Assembly: GCA_015179045.1 (NCBI GenBank)
Contig: WHUZ01000041.1
Location: 372,001-436,000, forward strand
Direction of reading: 5' to 3'
Origin: Kalaharituber pfeilii
Lineage: Eukaryota; Ascomycota; Pezizomycetes; Pezizales; Pezizaceae
DNA length: 64,000 nt
The position numbers and the translations under genes were made by a program. The notes beneath the pieces were generated by a model, which saw only the letters and a program-made list of their open reading frames with translations, did no database searches and was not told the DNA's origin. Positions 1-10,975 of the stretch are shown piece by piece (the first letter of the stretch is position 1; each line of letters begins with the position of its first letter).

Positions 1-281
1 AGTCAATTGGATTGAACAAGCGTCCTACGTTCTTAACTCAACAGTACTTGTTTCCTATGTCACAGTGTATTGAGTTTTTCAAAATATATAATTCTTGTAC
101 ATACACGACAAAAATCTCCACCCACACGTACACAACCTTAGACATTGCTCTAAGTTATCATCCAACAAAGGATTTGAAGAACTTTAATACCTAGGGTGAT
201 TTTAATGAATATATTTATCATCTATTTCACAACACTACCCTTTGATATCCCGCGCTACATACATCGTGGTACCGCATGCTT

Positions 282-945
282 TCACCACACACGCGGATGG
301 CAGTGGAAGTACGAGACCCTATCATTCATAGCACTGTCACAGTTTTTACCTGGATAGGTGAAAATTTGCAGATTGTGTGTACTGGTTATGGGAAGAGTTA
401 TGGTCAGCTAATCAACATAGGAAATATGACACACTAGATACCAATGCTTCCTCTCGGAATACTTACAAGGACCAAAAAATACACTCCACCCCTCGATCGG
501 GACCAACCGAGCTGATTCGAATCATCCAATACGGATCTGGATATATTTTTGTGCATCCAGGATATGCACCCCAATAGCATTGCCCAGCAAAATTTGCATC
601 TATGCGTACAGAAGACGACAAAAGCGTCAGTGGTCTGCCACTTATTCATAAAAATGAAGAAGGATCTGTTTCAATCAACTTACGTTCACACAGGTAAACT
701 CCCATCTTACCGCAAGCTTGTCGTTTATCCAGTATCACCTTTCCGGATGATTTTGCTTCAGCAACCATCTTTTGGAGCTCCTCATATGAAGCTGGTCCGA
801 GGACGACGATGTCCTCTGCAGGCATACCTTCCGCTTGGAACGGATGCGGTGTAGCAGGTGTAGACTCTGCGGGGGCGGGGGCAGCCAATGCTGCTTGAAA
901 TCCTGCGACGACAACGGCAACGAGTGAGAATTTGATAAGGCGCAT
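282..945 (-). CDS. Secreted beta/gamma-crystallin-like preproprotein, copy A
   Basis: Small secreted cysteine-rich protein with three exons: 945-684, 599-467 and 381-282 (164 residues). Introns begin GTAAGT and end in TAG and CAG. Residues 1-21 form a signal peptide and 22-75 a proline/glutamate-rich propeptide ending in the Kex2 site LDKR. The mature part of about 89 residues has seven cysteines in the order C..VYLC...NFAGQC...GC...ISSVGPDRGVEC...NC...HC. The YLC, N-F-G-C and S-S-GPD-G-C spacing is what I know from fungal small secreted proteins with a crystallin-like fold; this is recognition, not a search. The original frame is intact across all exons. Its role is unknown: effector, antimicrobial or wall protein are all possible. 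Copies B and C have the same exon plan. Confidence 0.75.
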
Positions 946-1086
946 TATGATAGAGGCGGTGGCGTTCGACAGGGACTTTTATTGAAGGGTAAAGATCTGT
1001 ATTCCACTAGGCTGTGGACGGTTTAAATGTTGACTCTAGATGCGGCGATCCAGGCTTAATTTATACTTTTTCACATTGATTGACTG

Positions 1087-1089
<3 letters not shown>

Positions 1090-1127
<38 letters not shown>

Positions 1128-1750
1128 TATCATTATATTAATAGGGAGATTTTGCTGGCACCAGGGACGCTCCCAGGGAGCCATCAGAGGAAATATCACG
1201 CGGCACGGGGTTGGCGCGGGGATAGCCGCGCCACGCGCTAGAATATCATACGGACGAAATCTTCACCCTGAGCCTGGACATTTGGGTCTGGATCCCTGGA
1301 AACCACCTCTGTTTGACCCCCCATCTATCTTCACCAATTTTTGTCGAAATTTCATTCTGAAAAGCAGGTATCGATTCAGCGACCTAAATTCATGTGAACA
1401 ACCAAAAACCAGGGAATGTTGGAGAATATTGAGTCATGATCTATGCAATTGAAAGGGACTGAATATTTCTATGGGATCTAAGCTAACATGAAAGCCTACA
1501 TAACGTGCATCTACGCCAGTAGTCTCATGCCAAGTCCAATACTTGCACCTGTCTAGTACCATCACTTACTAATAAACAACGGAAAATCTACAAGTATCCC
1601 TGACGAAGCAAAATCTCAATTGCGATTTTTCCCAGGCTCAGGGTTGTGCCACACACTAAAAGACTTTCATCCCTGATGCATCCCTGGGTAGCAAAATCTT
1701 CCATTACTCGCATGCCGCCCTATGGGCTATCATATGGCGAGGTTGATTTT
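1090..1750 (-). mobile_element. Poly(T)-headed retroelement insertion (family D), copy A
   Basis: A long T run (from 1091) is followed by about 620 bases with no coding frame, including the motif TTGCTGGCACCAGGGAC. Copy C has the uninterrupted sequence near 52215-52230, so this is an insertion; CTGATAT on the left and CTGAATA on the right look like the target duplication. It is shared with copy B (20918-21521). The right end contains the lineage 2 LINE hairpin without its own poly(A), which suggests a chimeric 5' end. The element class (SINE or truncated LINE) is not resolved. Confidence 0.6.
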
Positions 1751-1754
1751 CTGA

Positions 1755-2045
1755 ATACCGGTCTCCATGAGTGGGTCATCTGATGTTCATCGGAGCCAGT
1801 CAGTCCAGTGCTCTATTCTGTGAAAAGTTTGGATCCTTGACGGTTGCATAGACAAGGGTTGCGAGTGGTCTGTACTCACAATTGTGACAGTAAAGAGCCT
1901 CGACACTTTAGCAGAGGTACGGGATGCAGTAATAGAGGAGTGGAATAGGTTAGGAGCAGAGACTTTGAATCGCTATGTGGAAAGCATGCCAGATAGGATA
2001 GCTGCTGTAATTGCTGCTAATGGAGGCCATACTCGGTATTGAAGG
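1755..2045 (+). pseudogene. Tc1/mariner transposase C-terminal relic, copy A
   Basis: The frame ending near 2040 reads ...AVIEEWNRLGAETLNRYVES..., then MPDRIAAVIAANGGHTRY and a stop. That is the typical end of a Tc1-family transposase (W..I....L..L..SM..R...VI...GG.T.Y). Only the last part is recognisable and no catalytic triad is present, so this is a relic. Copy B has the same relic at 21537-21818 in slightly better condition. Confidence 0.6.
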
Positions 2046-2171
2046 ATCATGTATTTTTTACAAGTACATAGCTCTTTTCTCACTTTTCGCTGATTTTGTT
2101 GTACTATTCTTCCTTTGTACCCTGTCTACGCAACTGTCAAGGATCCCCTGTTTTTCCGCTGTATACAAGTA

Positions 2172-2630
2172 CAGTTTTCCCTTGCTATACCGGACCTCGT
2201 TGTACCGGAAACCTTGCTATACCGGATGCTCTCAGGTTGCTATATCCCGCTCCCATACAAAACCCTCTTTAGGGCGGCACGCGAGTATTGATATAAAAAA
2301 AAAAAAAAACCCTCTTGCTATACCGGACGCACTAAGAATACAGGAATTGCCAGGCACTTACCCCCCTGTCTCCATACAAATAATATTTGCTATACCGGAT
2401 ACACCAACACTGAAACGTCCAATCTTGGCTATCCCACATTGCATTCACCTTCAGATGCTTACTAAACTTAACATTACATAATAAAATTAGGCTGTCGTTG
2501 TTCCCAATTACATTATTTTTGCTGCCCATCCCTATTCTGTCCTGCCAAGCATTTTATTCTATAGCGGAACCTTGCTATACCGGACGAAAAAGGCCAGATT
2601 TTACAGATCCGGTATAGCAAGGGAAAACTG
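2172..2630. mobile_element. Tigger/pogo-like MITE (CAGTTTTCCCTTGCTATACC), copy A
   Basis: Terminal inverted repeats begin CAGTTTTCCCTTGCTATACC. The unit CTTGCTATACCGGA recurs inside. Copy B is uninterrupted at the same place (about 22560-22575), so the insertion site is TA; the right-hand TA has mutated to TC. There is no coding capacity. A lineage 2 micro-retroposon (2270-2307) sits inside. Related copies lie at 21846-22460 and 59843-60230. Confidence 0.8.
2270..2307 (+). mobile_element. Micro-retroposon, lineage 2 tail (38 bp)
   Basis: The body is only about 25 bases (TAGGGCGGCACGCGAGTATT...) plus poly(A), between two copies of AACCCTCTT (2261-2269, 2308-2316). The sister MITE at 59843-60230 has a single AACCCTCTT at the same place, so it is an empty site. 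The 5' end falls in the hairpin loop. Confidence 0.85.
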
Positions 2631-2929
2631 TCGGTTATTCCTGTTCGCAACAACATATGCCAAGAAACCATGAACCGACTTATCGGAAACTCCCACCGGG
2701 CACGCAGGGGGTGGATTATTACACGGCTGTGGCGCGATTCACTCAGGCAAGGATATTCAATAGAAGTAATTTGCAATGCCCCAATATGGCAACAATGACA
2801 ACGCAACACCCGCACAAATTTTGTGAGGTATTGCGCAGCCCCACAAAAATGCGAAAAATACTATGAGGAAGAAAGAACAATAAATATACTGCTAAAAACA
2901 AGACAGCTTGATAGTTGGAGTACCAAACA

Positions 2930-3340
2930 AGTCTTAATGACAGCATGAATGCTTGTAGGCGTGATAAGGACTAATCAATTGCAACTCCCAACAGTGAATG
3001 AAAGCATAACTGAAGTGCCGTTCTAACGGTCTCAAGTGAGCCTGGCGCGATCTCCAAATGGGGATAATGGGTGTGAAGGTTAGCCTTCACCTTGATCCCA
3101 GCATGTTCAATGGAGTTGAGACCCTGAGAGTAAAGTGCCCAGGCAGGAAGGAGTTGAATGCATTTCCTCGAAATCCATTCATGGTATCCTGGACCGTATG
3201 AGCCGGGGTATTATCCTACATAAAAGAAATATTTTCATGCCTGAGAGAAGTAGTCTATTTTCCATCAAGGTAGGCTAGACAACAAGGGAGTTCTTTTCAC
3301 AGCACCCTGGTATAATGTGATAACTGGCAAGCCGAATCTG
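2930..3340 (-). pseudogene. Tc1/mariner transposase relic, copy A
   Basis: Read on the minus strand, this is the equivalent of copy C 51090-51480, where a QDNVPAHTVQDTMNQF-like segment (Tc1 catalytic D-N-x-P-H motif) is followed by L-N-x-x-E/H. Stops and frame changes interrupt it in every copy. It does not encode a full transposase. Confidence 0.55.
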
Positions 3341-3537
3341 GTTACCGAATGAGGCTGATGGCCGAATACAGCTGACGATAGCAGCAGCCGAACGATGGGG
3401 TCGACATATGTAGCTGCGACTCAGGACGAAGCGACTAGATGCGCACTGACATAAAGATCGTCCCGACGGATCGAATGGGTAGAATGGTTAGCATATGCCT
3501 ACGTACCGACGAACAAGCCGGGGTATCTCATAGCTCA

Positions 3538-4204
3538 TAGTGAGCGGCACGAGCCGAGCCAGCTCGAGCTTAAGACAGCCAAGATCACGCTAGTGTTTCT
3601 CTTGACAGCTCGCTAAAATGCTCAGCCAGCGCAGGGTTTCATAAACTTGCAGCAGGAGTAAATGTAGAACAGTAGAAGAAATACTGAATTTAGCGGAAAG
3701 CGGCGAGGGGGATGAATATACGAGCGGGAGGGGCTGCGAGGGCTGCTTGGTCACGGTGAGGACTAGATATAGAGATACCGTTGAGTCTATTGAACGTAGA
3801 GTCGCAAGAACAGCAGGTTTATATACATGAGAAAGCATAGCATAACGTGACTTGTGAACCATGACTGAATAGGAAATTATCAGGGAAGATATCATATCAG
3901 GAAAGGTGAGAACGGCATGGGATGCGTGGCTTGCAAAGGGAACGCCGTGGCGTAAGCCACATAAAGCTGGCGTTGTGGCGTATTCATACACAATCCAATA
4001 GGGAGGTTAAATGCATGAGTGGAACGACAAAATAACAGAGAAGATAAATAATAATAGCAACAGGTGGCAACGGATGTAATGTTCCGACAATGAAGCTGTA
4101 GAATAGTTTAGATTAGTTATCAATATCATGTAATCAAGGCTCCCTGGCTCGAGCCCACCTTCTATTTGACGAGCTCGGCTCGAGCTAGCTCGTGCCGCCC
4201 ACTA
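3538..4204. mobile_element. hAT-like MITE (TAGTGAGCGGCACGAGC), 667 bp
   Basis: The ends are TAGTGAGCGGCACGAGC and its inverse GCTCGTGCCGCCCACTA. The flanks are ATAGCTCA (3530-3537) and ATAGCCCA (4205-4212), an 8-bp target duplication with one change. Copy C (about 50480) is uninterrupted here. Subterminal GAGCT/AGCTC repeats are dense. A 133-codon open frame inside shows no recognisable domain. Confidence 0.85.
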
Positions 4205-5424
4205 ATAGCCCATGTGCTATCTCTGTATTCCTTACATATAAACGAAGCTATCTACTTTTCGAGTCTCTGGATTTCTCCCCACAGGCCATAACCCACTTTT
4301 CTCATCACTAATAAAGCATTCTCATATCATTTCCTTGATTTCTGCACTTGTTTGCTCTACACATTCTGGTAGCCCCTTTTCCTCTGAAGTTCTGAAGATC
4401 CATTTCATATATGGGTCCGCACTACACCCCACTGAACGTTCATCACTTCAAATAACTTTAGTGAGCCAATCCCTATCGGTCCAGTGCGTATACCTCTTAT
4501 TCCACTCATAAGGTTTTTTGCAGTATCTGCAGTACTAATTATAGAGTTGGGGTTTCTTGTGATATTTTCGGATGTATGCTGCCTTTAATCTCTAGTAAGT
4601 TTTACGCCTATTAACCCCTGGTGCAATGTCACGACGCAGAGTTGCAAAAGTGAATGAGCGGTCCTGTCAGCTAGCTTTACGCAGTCTTTGATCAATCCGC
4701 ACAATAATCCTACCAGGTCGGCCTGATCTAGGTAAAGATACTAGTTCGGTTCGCTTCCACTGCTTTGATAGTATATTTGACAATGGAGATTTATACTCAT
4801 TGCTGATATCACGGAAGGGTGGACAAGCTCGTCGCATTCCAATATCTGGGTTGGGCATTTACTGGGGGTTTCTGGGAGCCATGGCGTCGATATCCTTGTG
4901 AAAAGTAAATAATTACGTGGCATGGTAGTTGATATCTGGAGTTACCAAGAACGGTTTCGCAAATACTTTTGTGCGATGATATGCTCTTGTCATAGCCCGC
5001 GGGGCGGCACTGATACATGAAAAAAAAAAGATACATATATGGGGTCAGCCCGAGCTAATGCTCTACCAAACAATCACGCATGTTCAATCACTTGGTAAAG
5101 CTGAATCCAGCGATTCACTAGCTCTCTGTTTGTTGATTGTCCATTTTGGTATTGCGGACTAGCATCGGTGTCCCACAGCAAGGGTGTCAGTTCCTTCTAT
5201 CAATTCCCTTCGTCAATCTTGGACTGTATAAGCAGCGTTTTCATCCTAGCCTGTGTATTTCGAAGGTACGTTACGGTCTCATCTTTAAGCAGCTATCTTA
5301 ATCATCTGAAAAAAAAAAACTTTTTGACCTGTTGCATGTTCTGCTAGATGTACGTAAAAACGCATGATTAGCAAAACTTCTTGTCATTGTAGTAAGCGTG
5401 TAGGTAGACTTTCGGAAAATGCAG
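4205..5424. other. Segmental-repeat DNA without a recognised gene
   Basis: This stretch is conserved in B (to 24760) and C (49090-50500). Only short frames occur and they change between copies. I see no domain, RNA gene or terminal repeat. Confidence 0.5.
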
Positions 5425-6930
5425 GGTTTTCCTCGTTTCTTTTTACACCAATCAACCCCGCTTGCAGCACGATGCTATTGTAGGGTCCCTGGTAATGCTC
5501 TCAGAGATTGGAGATAGGTAGAAGTAAAATACAATCCTACAGTGACTACTTGACCGATTCTTTCCCCCCCTTTCTTGTGATCTCCCATAATACCGGATAT
5601 GATTGAAAAATGTAACTCATCCCATACCCCCCATTTTCCTTCGTCTTCCAATTTTATCCACTTTCTCCCGGAGGCCCTCCGATATTCCTTCCTGCGCTTC
5701 GCACTCAAAAAGTAGATGGCTCCCGGTTTGTATCTCTCCCTTCCCACACTATCGGAATCTATCTTTCCTATCCCCTTCAGCCCGCCTCGTCATTCTGCCT
5801 CTTTTTAACTCCCCAATTTCCTTCACAGCCATTTCCATCTTCTCGCACTCCCATCCTCAGCTCTCTCTTGACTCACTGCTTAAAGTCTATCCTCCTTCAC
5901 CGTTGCCTATTGTAATCCCCCATATGCCCATTCTCTCCCTTCCTCCTTCTCAATTCCACTAATGTCCGTTTTCCATCAGATGTGCCGTACTGATGGATTC
6001 TTGACCTTCATGTTGCTGTTCTTATTTGTGCCACATCCAAGATTGTTTCCATATCCTTTACCTCGACTATGAAGTTGTCACTTCTATCCGGCTCCAGTAC
6101 CCTCTCCGGTTGCTTTTTTGGGGCGACTGGTATTGGAGTCTCTCCATCTCCTTCTTCCACTCTTTCTGTCCCTTCTACCCTGTCTCACTTCTCCAAATTG
6201 GTATAATCCTAATCATTCCCGTAGACATACTCCTCCGGCTTCTTAGGCTCATACCCCTATTGCTGTTCCCCAATCCGGTCGCCATTTACCTTACCCATGT
6301 ATTCTACTTCAATAATGTTCACTGAAGGTTAAGTTCTCATCGAAACTATAACCGTTTCAGTTTTTCTCCCTTTTCTAATAGCTTTTCCCTTTCCGAAAGT
6401 TATCACCTCCCACGTGTTTCTTCCAAAGATATCCCGTCCTCCGTGGAATATACAGGAGATTGGCTGTTTGGAGTAAGTTTGAGGGTTCTTGGATGATAAT
6501 AATCCAGTGCTCATGTAGAATGGTGTTAACTGGAAGGGGAATAAGAGGTTTTATTTTTTCCAGCGTGTTCAAGCCGACCTTCTTACTAACTGCAAGCACT
6601 CGATTGAGGTTGTCTCATCCAGCTCTGCGGTCAATGGCAGGCATTGAAAATTTGTCTACTACGTGGAGAACCATGTGTCCCTTGGACTATTGTAAGCAAT
6701 GCCTATCGCAGCGCATCCTCTCGATTGTAAGGGCCTGGTTCTCCTTAACTTCTTCTATCTTTAAAAGCATAATTCTATTATCAACCGTGACTTTTAGTAT
6801 CTGGAATCAAAATCAAATTCTATATCTCCCTGCTTTCAGAAAAAAACAAAAACCGAACGACCATTATTTTTTACCTGCAGTAATACGGGAACAAAATATC
6901 TGGATTATTGAGATAACATTCTAAACTCGT
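5425..6930 (-). pseudogene. Old lineage 1 LINE relic, copy A
   Basis: The right-to-left reading matches the LINE C-terminal half. The tail with ACCCCGCTTGCAGC and AGGGTCCCTGG lies at about 5455-5490, and the coding remnants are those described for copy C (47690-49090). It is far more decayed and AT-richer than the LINEs at 11270-13549 and 15253-17468. Because A and C share it, it was inserted before the segmental duplication. Confidence 0.65.
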
Positions 6931-8371
6931 GCACTCTGTTCGGCATTAACAGTATGCAGCCTCTCATTGAGGCTAGTGTTTGAGCCGTTTTATTGGGCCC
7001 CGACCTGCAGTCAATGCCAGACGTTGTAGGTTGACAAAATCTTGGTCGATGATTATGAATGCATGTCCGGTAGCGCAGCAATCACCACAATAGCCAAGGT
7101 AATCGACATCGATTAGTATGGTTTTGAAGACAGTGAAAGATCCCAATTGTTATTGGATTCTCTGAGAGGAAAAGGCTTCATAGTCAAATATCATTGATAT
7201 TCATGGAGTGAGTATGATGTCACGGTTAGTTGTAGCAATAAAATCGTCCATCAGTGAGGGGAGTCAATAATCGAAATGAGATTTGGAACATGAGCTGTCT
7301 TCATTGAAATTTCTTTTACCGCCCTTAATGCTGGTTGTTGAATTGCATAGTGACCTACTTGAATAAATGTATTAAATAGAGTGGCGAGGAGTAAGGTGAT
7401 AAAGAGTTAATAAATGCTATGGGGAAAATAGTAGTGCTTGTATCTATAATAACCTATGGAGTCACAAATTTGGGGTAGTTTTCCATAATACGAATTAATT
7501 ATCTACTAGTCTTAGGGAAATATTACTTGATTAAATAGTTGTAGGCATTTGCTTAAGGATATGCCCAACGTAAGTGGGTTTTTTTCAAAATTCTCCGAGT
7601 TTCATGTAAACAGAGCTACGGTTGTCACAGTAACATTGAATTACACATACTGCGAAATTACGGTGATGTTGGAAAAGCTATTAATTAGCGGATTACGGAG
7701 GAATTCTCTGCGACCCAACCACCTACAAGCATACTAGTATCAGAGACGTAGTTCTTAGTTTTGGACTTTGCTAAGATTCCTCAAGCGGGATTCCATAATT
7801 CAGGTCAGTACTTGCCTAAGTTCTATTCATTCTACTCTGTTCAATCGTTTTATGCCACGAATTTGAACTGATATTTGCCCGAAGTATCCTACGAATATTC
7901 GCCAGTACATGACTCGGTTTCCTTTAGAATTGCAGATCTCCGGGCAAATACTTGTTTTTTATGGCAATTTGTTATATAGATTTTCGACCCAAAAGTATTC
8001 ACGATTTTTCATCTCTGATAGTATCCGATTACATATGTGTAGTCTGAAAACTACTTGTCAGTTTGTCTGAAGATTAAAAATCCAGCTAAATGGTATAATA
8101 TATTACTGTAGGCTAATGATTACAGCTTGATCATGTTCTACTAAATTAACAGTATAAGTTTGGCATCAGATAAAGTGGGTATGTCTTTCAGTACCCCTAT
8201 CTTATTTTGGCAAATGTCTGCAAGTGATGTCCAAGAATTGCCTCGTGGCTTCGCTGATCTAGGGGGGTATGCAGGTTAACTTTGTGTAACCGTCAGGCGG
8301 CGTAGATGTTTATTTTTCAGTTTACTTCTCTTCAGCCTTTCACCTGAGCTACATTTACACCTATACATAAA
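6931..8371. other. Segmental-repeat DNA upstream of the CFEM gene
   Basis: Matched by 42720-43120, 45345-46009 and 47260-47570 in C. Around 7100-7190 a decayed frame is shared with a 66-codon frame in C (47243-47443, minus); I do not recognise it. The last few hundred bases before 8372 should contain the CFEM promoter, but I saw no distinctive site. Confidence 0.4.
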
Positions 8372-9328
8372 ATGGATCCTTACTTGGGCACATGGCACTG
8401 GTTAAGCCTAAGCCTCCAACTAATTCTCATCCTGATAGGGGTGTCTTGTGGACAAGAAAACAATGACGACCTCATCAACTTCGGAGATCTCGATGTGGAT
8501 TGGGATGCTTATCCCACATGCTTAGCAGATTGTTTCCTCCGGTGTTCTCGGACGTTCTTTTGCCAGGATATCACCGCTGGCTGTGCGACAAACAAGTGCC
8601 TATGCAGCCCGGCAAAATGGAAAGAAGCGCAAGGCAGAGCACGAAGTTGTGCAGTCCTTGAATGCCCTTACATCTCCGGTGACCCTGATACTGCAGAAGA
8701 ATTGTTTATACAGTATTGTCCAATGAAGGGCTATGAACTTGTAAGTACCTCCCACTGAATACTACCATGATCAGAGAGCGGTCGCAGTTGCCGAAGGGAA
8801 AACATCAAAACCATACACCAGGTCTATGTGACTTTGCTGGCAGCTCGGTTTCCAGTACATAAACGTGCAGGAATGGCAATAGTAATATCAAAGTTTCTGT
8901 TTCTTCCGAACATCACTAATTCCTTATACATGTATGTATAATCAGGATCAAAATCCACGTCACGCCGTTCCGCACACTTAACAACTTCAGCGTCCAAAAC
9001 TACAAGCCTTGCTCTGCCTACAGTACCCTTTTCCGACACTTTTTCCGATGCCCTGAATTCTGAAAAAATATCTTCGTCCATTTACGAGCCCACAGTGCGA
9101 TCAACGGAGGTTTCCACAACAACCGTGGTGCCAAATAAGACCGAAACCTCTAGCGACGCAGGAACCTCCACAGGAGGGGATGGGGGTGGCAATGGGAAGG
9201 ATGGGTTTTCAAAGGCAGAAATTGCTGGTATTGTCGTTGGTATTGTGGGCGCACTTGCTACGATTATAGCTGTTCTAGATCAAATGAGGAGGAGGCGGAA
9301 GGCTGCGGTGGGGGCTCAAGCAAGTTGA
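8372..9328 (+). CDS. CFEM-domain single-pass membrane protein, copy A
   Basis: Predicted cell-surface protein. Exon 1 (8372-8740, 123 codons) has a signal peptide (about residues 1-27), then a CFEM-like cysteine array: CLADCFLRC..FFC...GC..NKCLC..........SC..LEC......QYC. It ends at a GTAAGT donor at 8741. The last exon, ending at 9328, gives a Ser/Thr-rich stalk, a Gly/Asp-rich linker, a transmembrane helix (IAGIVVGIVGALATIIAVL) and a basic RRRRK cytoplasmic tail. The join is not settled: AG sites near 8945 and 8990 do not keep frame with the 8741 donor, so a second intron or other sites are likely. CFEM proteins are known in fungi for haem/iron uptake, adhesion and virulence; the role here is inference. 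Copy C differs at only 3 of 123 residues in exon 1. Confidence 0.75.
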
Positions 9329-9763
9329 TTCATCGCCGTTTGCGTAGTATTGAATGCTATTGAGAAACAAGAGGTTGAAGGCTTTCCCCACGTTGGCAAA
9401 TGAGGTATTGAGGATAACGAAGTAGATTGTAACTGCATTATGTTGCGTAGCGAGACTGGGATGTGGGTGGGTGTTGACTTTATGATCGGTGTGCCGTCTG
9501 ACTGCATTCGGGTTGTTAACTACCAAGCGTTTGCCTCTACCTGTGGGACTTTATAATTCACAGGCGATAGATACTCTGTGAATTACCAGTACAGTTTCTT
9601 AAGTACAGTTTCTCAAGTATGTTCTATGGTACGAAGGGCATTTGCCAAGCCACACTAGTTCAGATGAGGAGGGGAGAATGGCTTCTGCTCCGTAACTTCT
9701 TGATCTTCAATCAAGAATTGCATCAACCTCCACACAATCATACATTATTTCACACTCCGCACC

Positions 9764-9802
9764 GTACCTCGCCATAGCCCATAGGGCGGCACGCGAGTAA
9801 TG

Positions 9803-9835
<33 letters not shown>
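9764..9835 (+). mobile_element. Micro-retroposon, lineage 2 hairpin (72 bp)
   Basis: GTACCTCGCCATAGCCCATA, then GGGCGGC and about 30 A. Target duplication CACTCCGCACC (9753-9763, 9836-9846). The inverted copy at 41030-41075 is uninterrupted. The 5' end lies six bases before the hairpin. Confidence 0.9.
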
Positions 9836-9836
<1 letters not shown>

Positions 9837-9876
9837 ACTCCGCACCACAGCTGGAGCCGCTGCGGTGCGGAGTGGA
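9836..9876. repeat. Foldback hairpin, copy A
   Basis: Inverted repeat CTCCGCAC...GTGCGGAG around a GGAGCC loop, with two mismatched positions. The perfect form is in copy C at 41033-41071. Its left arm was hit by the micro-retroposon at 9764-9835. Confidence 0.7.
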
Positions 9877-9879
9877 CGC

Positions 9880-10715
9880 GGATCTACGTAGGTGTTGTCC
9901 TTCCCTTGCTCTTCTCACAGGGCTACTGATACTGTAGCTAACTCATCCATCTTCTCTGCAAATAGTATGGCTGGCCAGTCAAATAAGCCTACATTCACCG
10001 TCTGCTACACTACAATCAGTTCTGTGGGACTGCCGCGGCCCGTTGCTCCATCCACAAATGAACTCTTTGTACCACTTTTGATGCTGAAAAGCTAACAAAT
10101 GCCTCCAGTGGACCTAGGAGGGCAGCACGATACCGTGTGAGACTTCGGGAGCTTTTGGCCCAAGGGATCAACGTCGAAGGTTGCAAGGCTGCACTTACAT
10201 CACTTGACACTCTTCCCCCGGGCCCCGGAAGCCTTTGAAGAAAAAGTACCCCAGCAACTGCGGATAGGGCATTGGGAAAATTATTGGCTGGGCCTCAAGT
10301 GGGCTCCCCATGCAAGGTCAATATCGCTGCTTGCATCTCCATGCATGTGAACGGACAAATGGAAGTTGAGTATGGTAGGTACTATCTGGTCAGAGATGGG
10401 GAGCTTATCAGTGGGGCAGGGAAACTCAAGGACCTTGATGAGTTTAAGTTGTGGATCACACCAGACAGGGGTAACTTATGAATCGAGAAGGCGAGCTTGT
10501 CCTTTTTACTCCGTGTTATCTATCAATCCCTCAGAGCTACAAGAGGTATCTTATGCAGAGTATATGCACAATGTATACCATTACCGTCCTAACCCAAATG
10601 GTGATCACTATCTTCTTTCTAGTGTGAGGCCCCAATCCTACATATGCCTTTCTCCATACCAACAGATCCCAGTGGGCACCACCATGTCAGGGGCTAGTCA
10701 AACAGCTTCACTGCC
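9880..10715 (+). pseudogene. Unrecognised coding remnant
   Basis: Two plus-strand stretches look protein-like: one around 10098-10240 (..RAARYRVRLRELLAQG..) and one at 10272-10481 (..EVEYGRYYLVRDGELIS..). The continuation to 10710 (..QIPVGTTMSGASQTAS..) resumes after the micro-retroposon at 10716. Frames change between pieces, and the copy C equivalent is split by a MULE-like element. I do not recognise a family; a decayed transposon or host gene are both possible. Confidence 0.3.
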
Positions 10716-10772
10716 CTGCCATGGCGAATAGCTGCATGCGGGGTCACGTGATAAAAAAAAAAAAAAAAAAAT
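10716..10772 (+). mobile_element. Micro-retroposon, lineage 1 hairpin (57 bp)
   Basis: CTGCCATGGCGAATAGC...GCGGGGTCACGTGAT plus poly(A). Target duplication AGCTTCACTGCC (10704-10715, 10773-10784). The copy C site near 38625-38640 is empty. The 5' end is at the base of the hairpin. Confidence 0.9.
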
Positions 10773-10904
10773 AGCTTCACTGCCAGCAGTAATCGATATG
10801 AGCAACGACGTTCTGCAAGGGTTTGGCAAGCAAGCCAGAAAGCTTGAGCACGACACACCTGCGAACCAACATCATACACCCCATACAGGATACAGTACAC
10901 TCTC

Positions 10905-10975
10905 GATATAAGAATATGGTCGGCTTGCAGGCCAATATTCTTATATCGAATATATTCTTATATCAAGTAGAGTGG
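10905..10975. repeat. Short AT-rich foldback (CTCTCGATATAAGAATAT)
   Basis: CACTCTCGATATAAGAATAT is mirrored by ATATTCTTATATCAAGTAGAGTG about 35 bases later. The same structure is in copy C (38421-38521). A related form lies at 37735-37892. It is probably a small MITE; the target duplication is unclear. Confidence 0.5.

Noticed and set aside
434..854. Other frames at 434-649, 549-854 and 735-920
   Set aside because: They overlap exons and introns of the secreted-protein gene. Splice sites and three-copy conservation support the spliced minus-strand model instead.
3590..3991. 133-codon minus frame at 3590-3991
   Set aside because: Lies inside the hAT-like MITE, which in other members has no such frame.
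6960..7200. Possible protein relic (..FEDSERSQLLLDS..) as a STAND-type or transposase gene
   Set aside because: Only one short piece is readable in copy C and its context is broken by a TIR element; no domain can be assigned.
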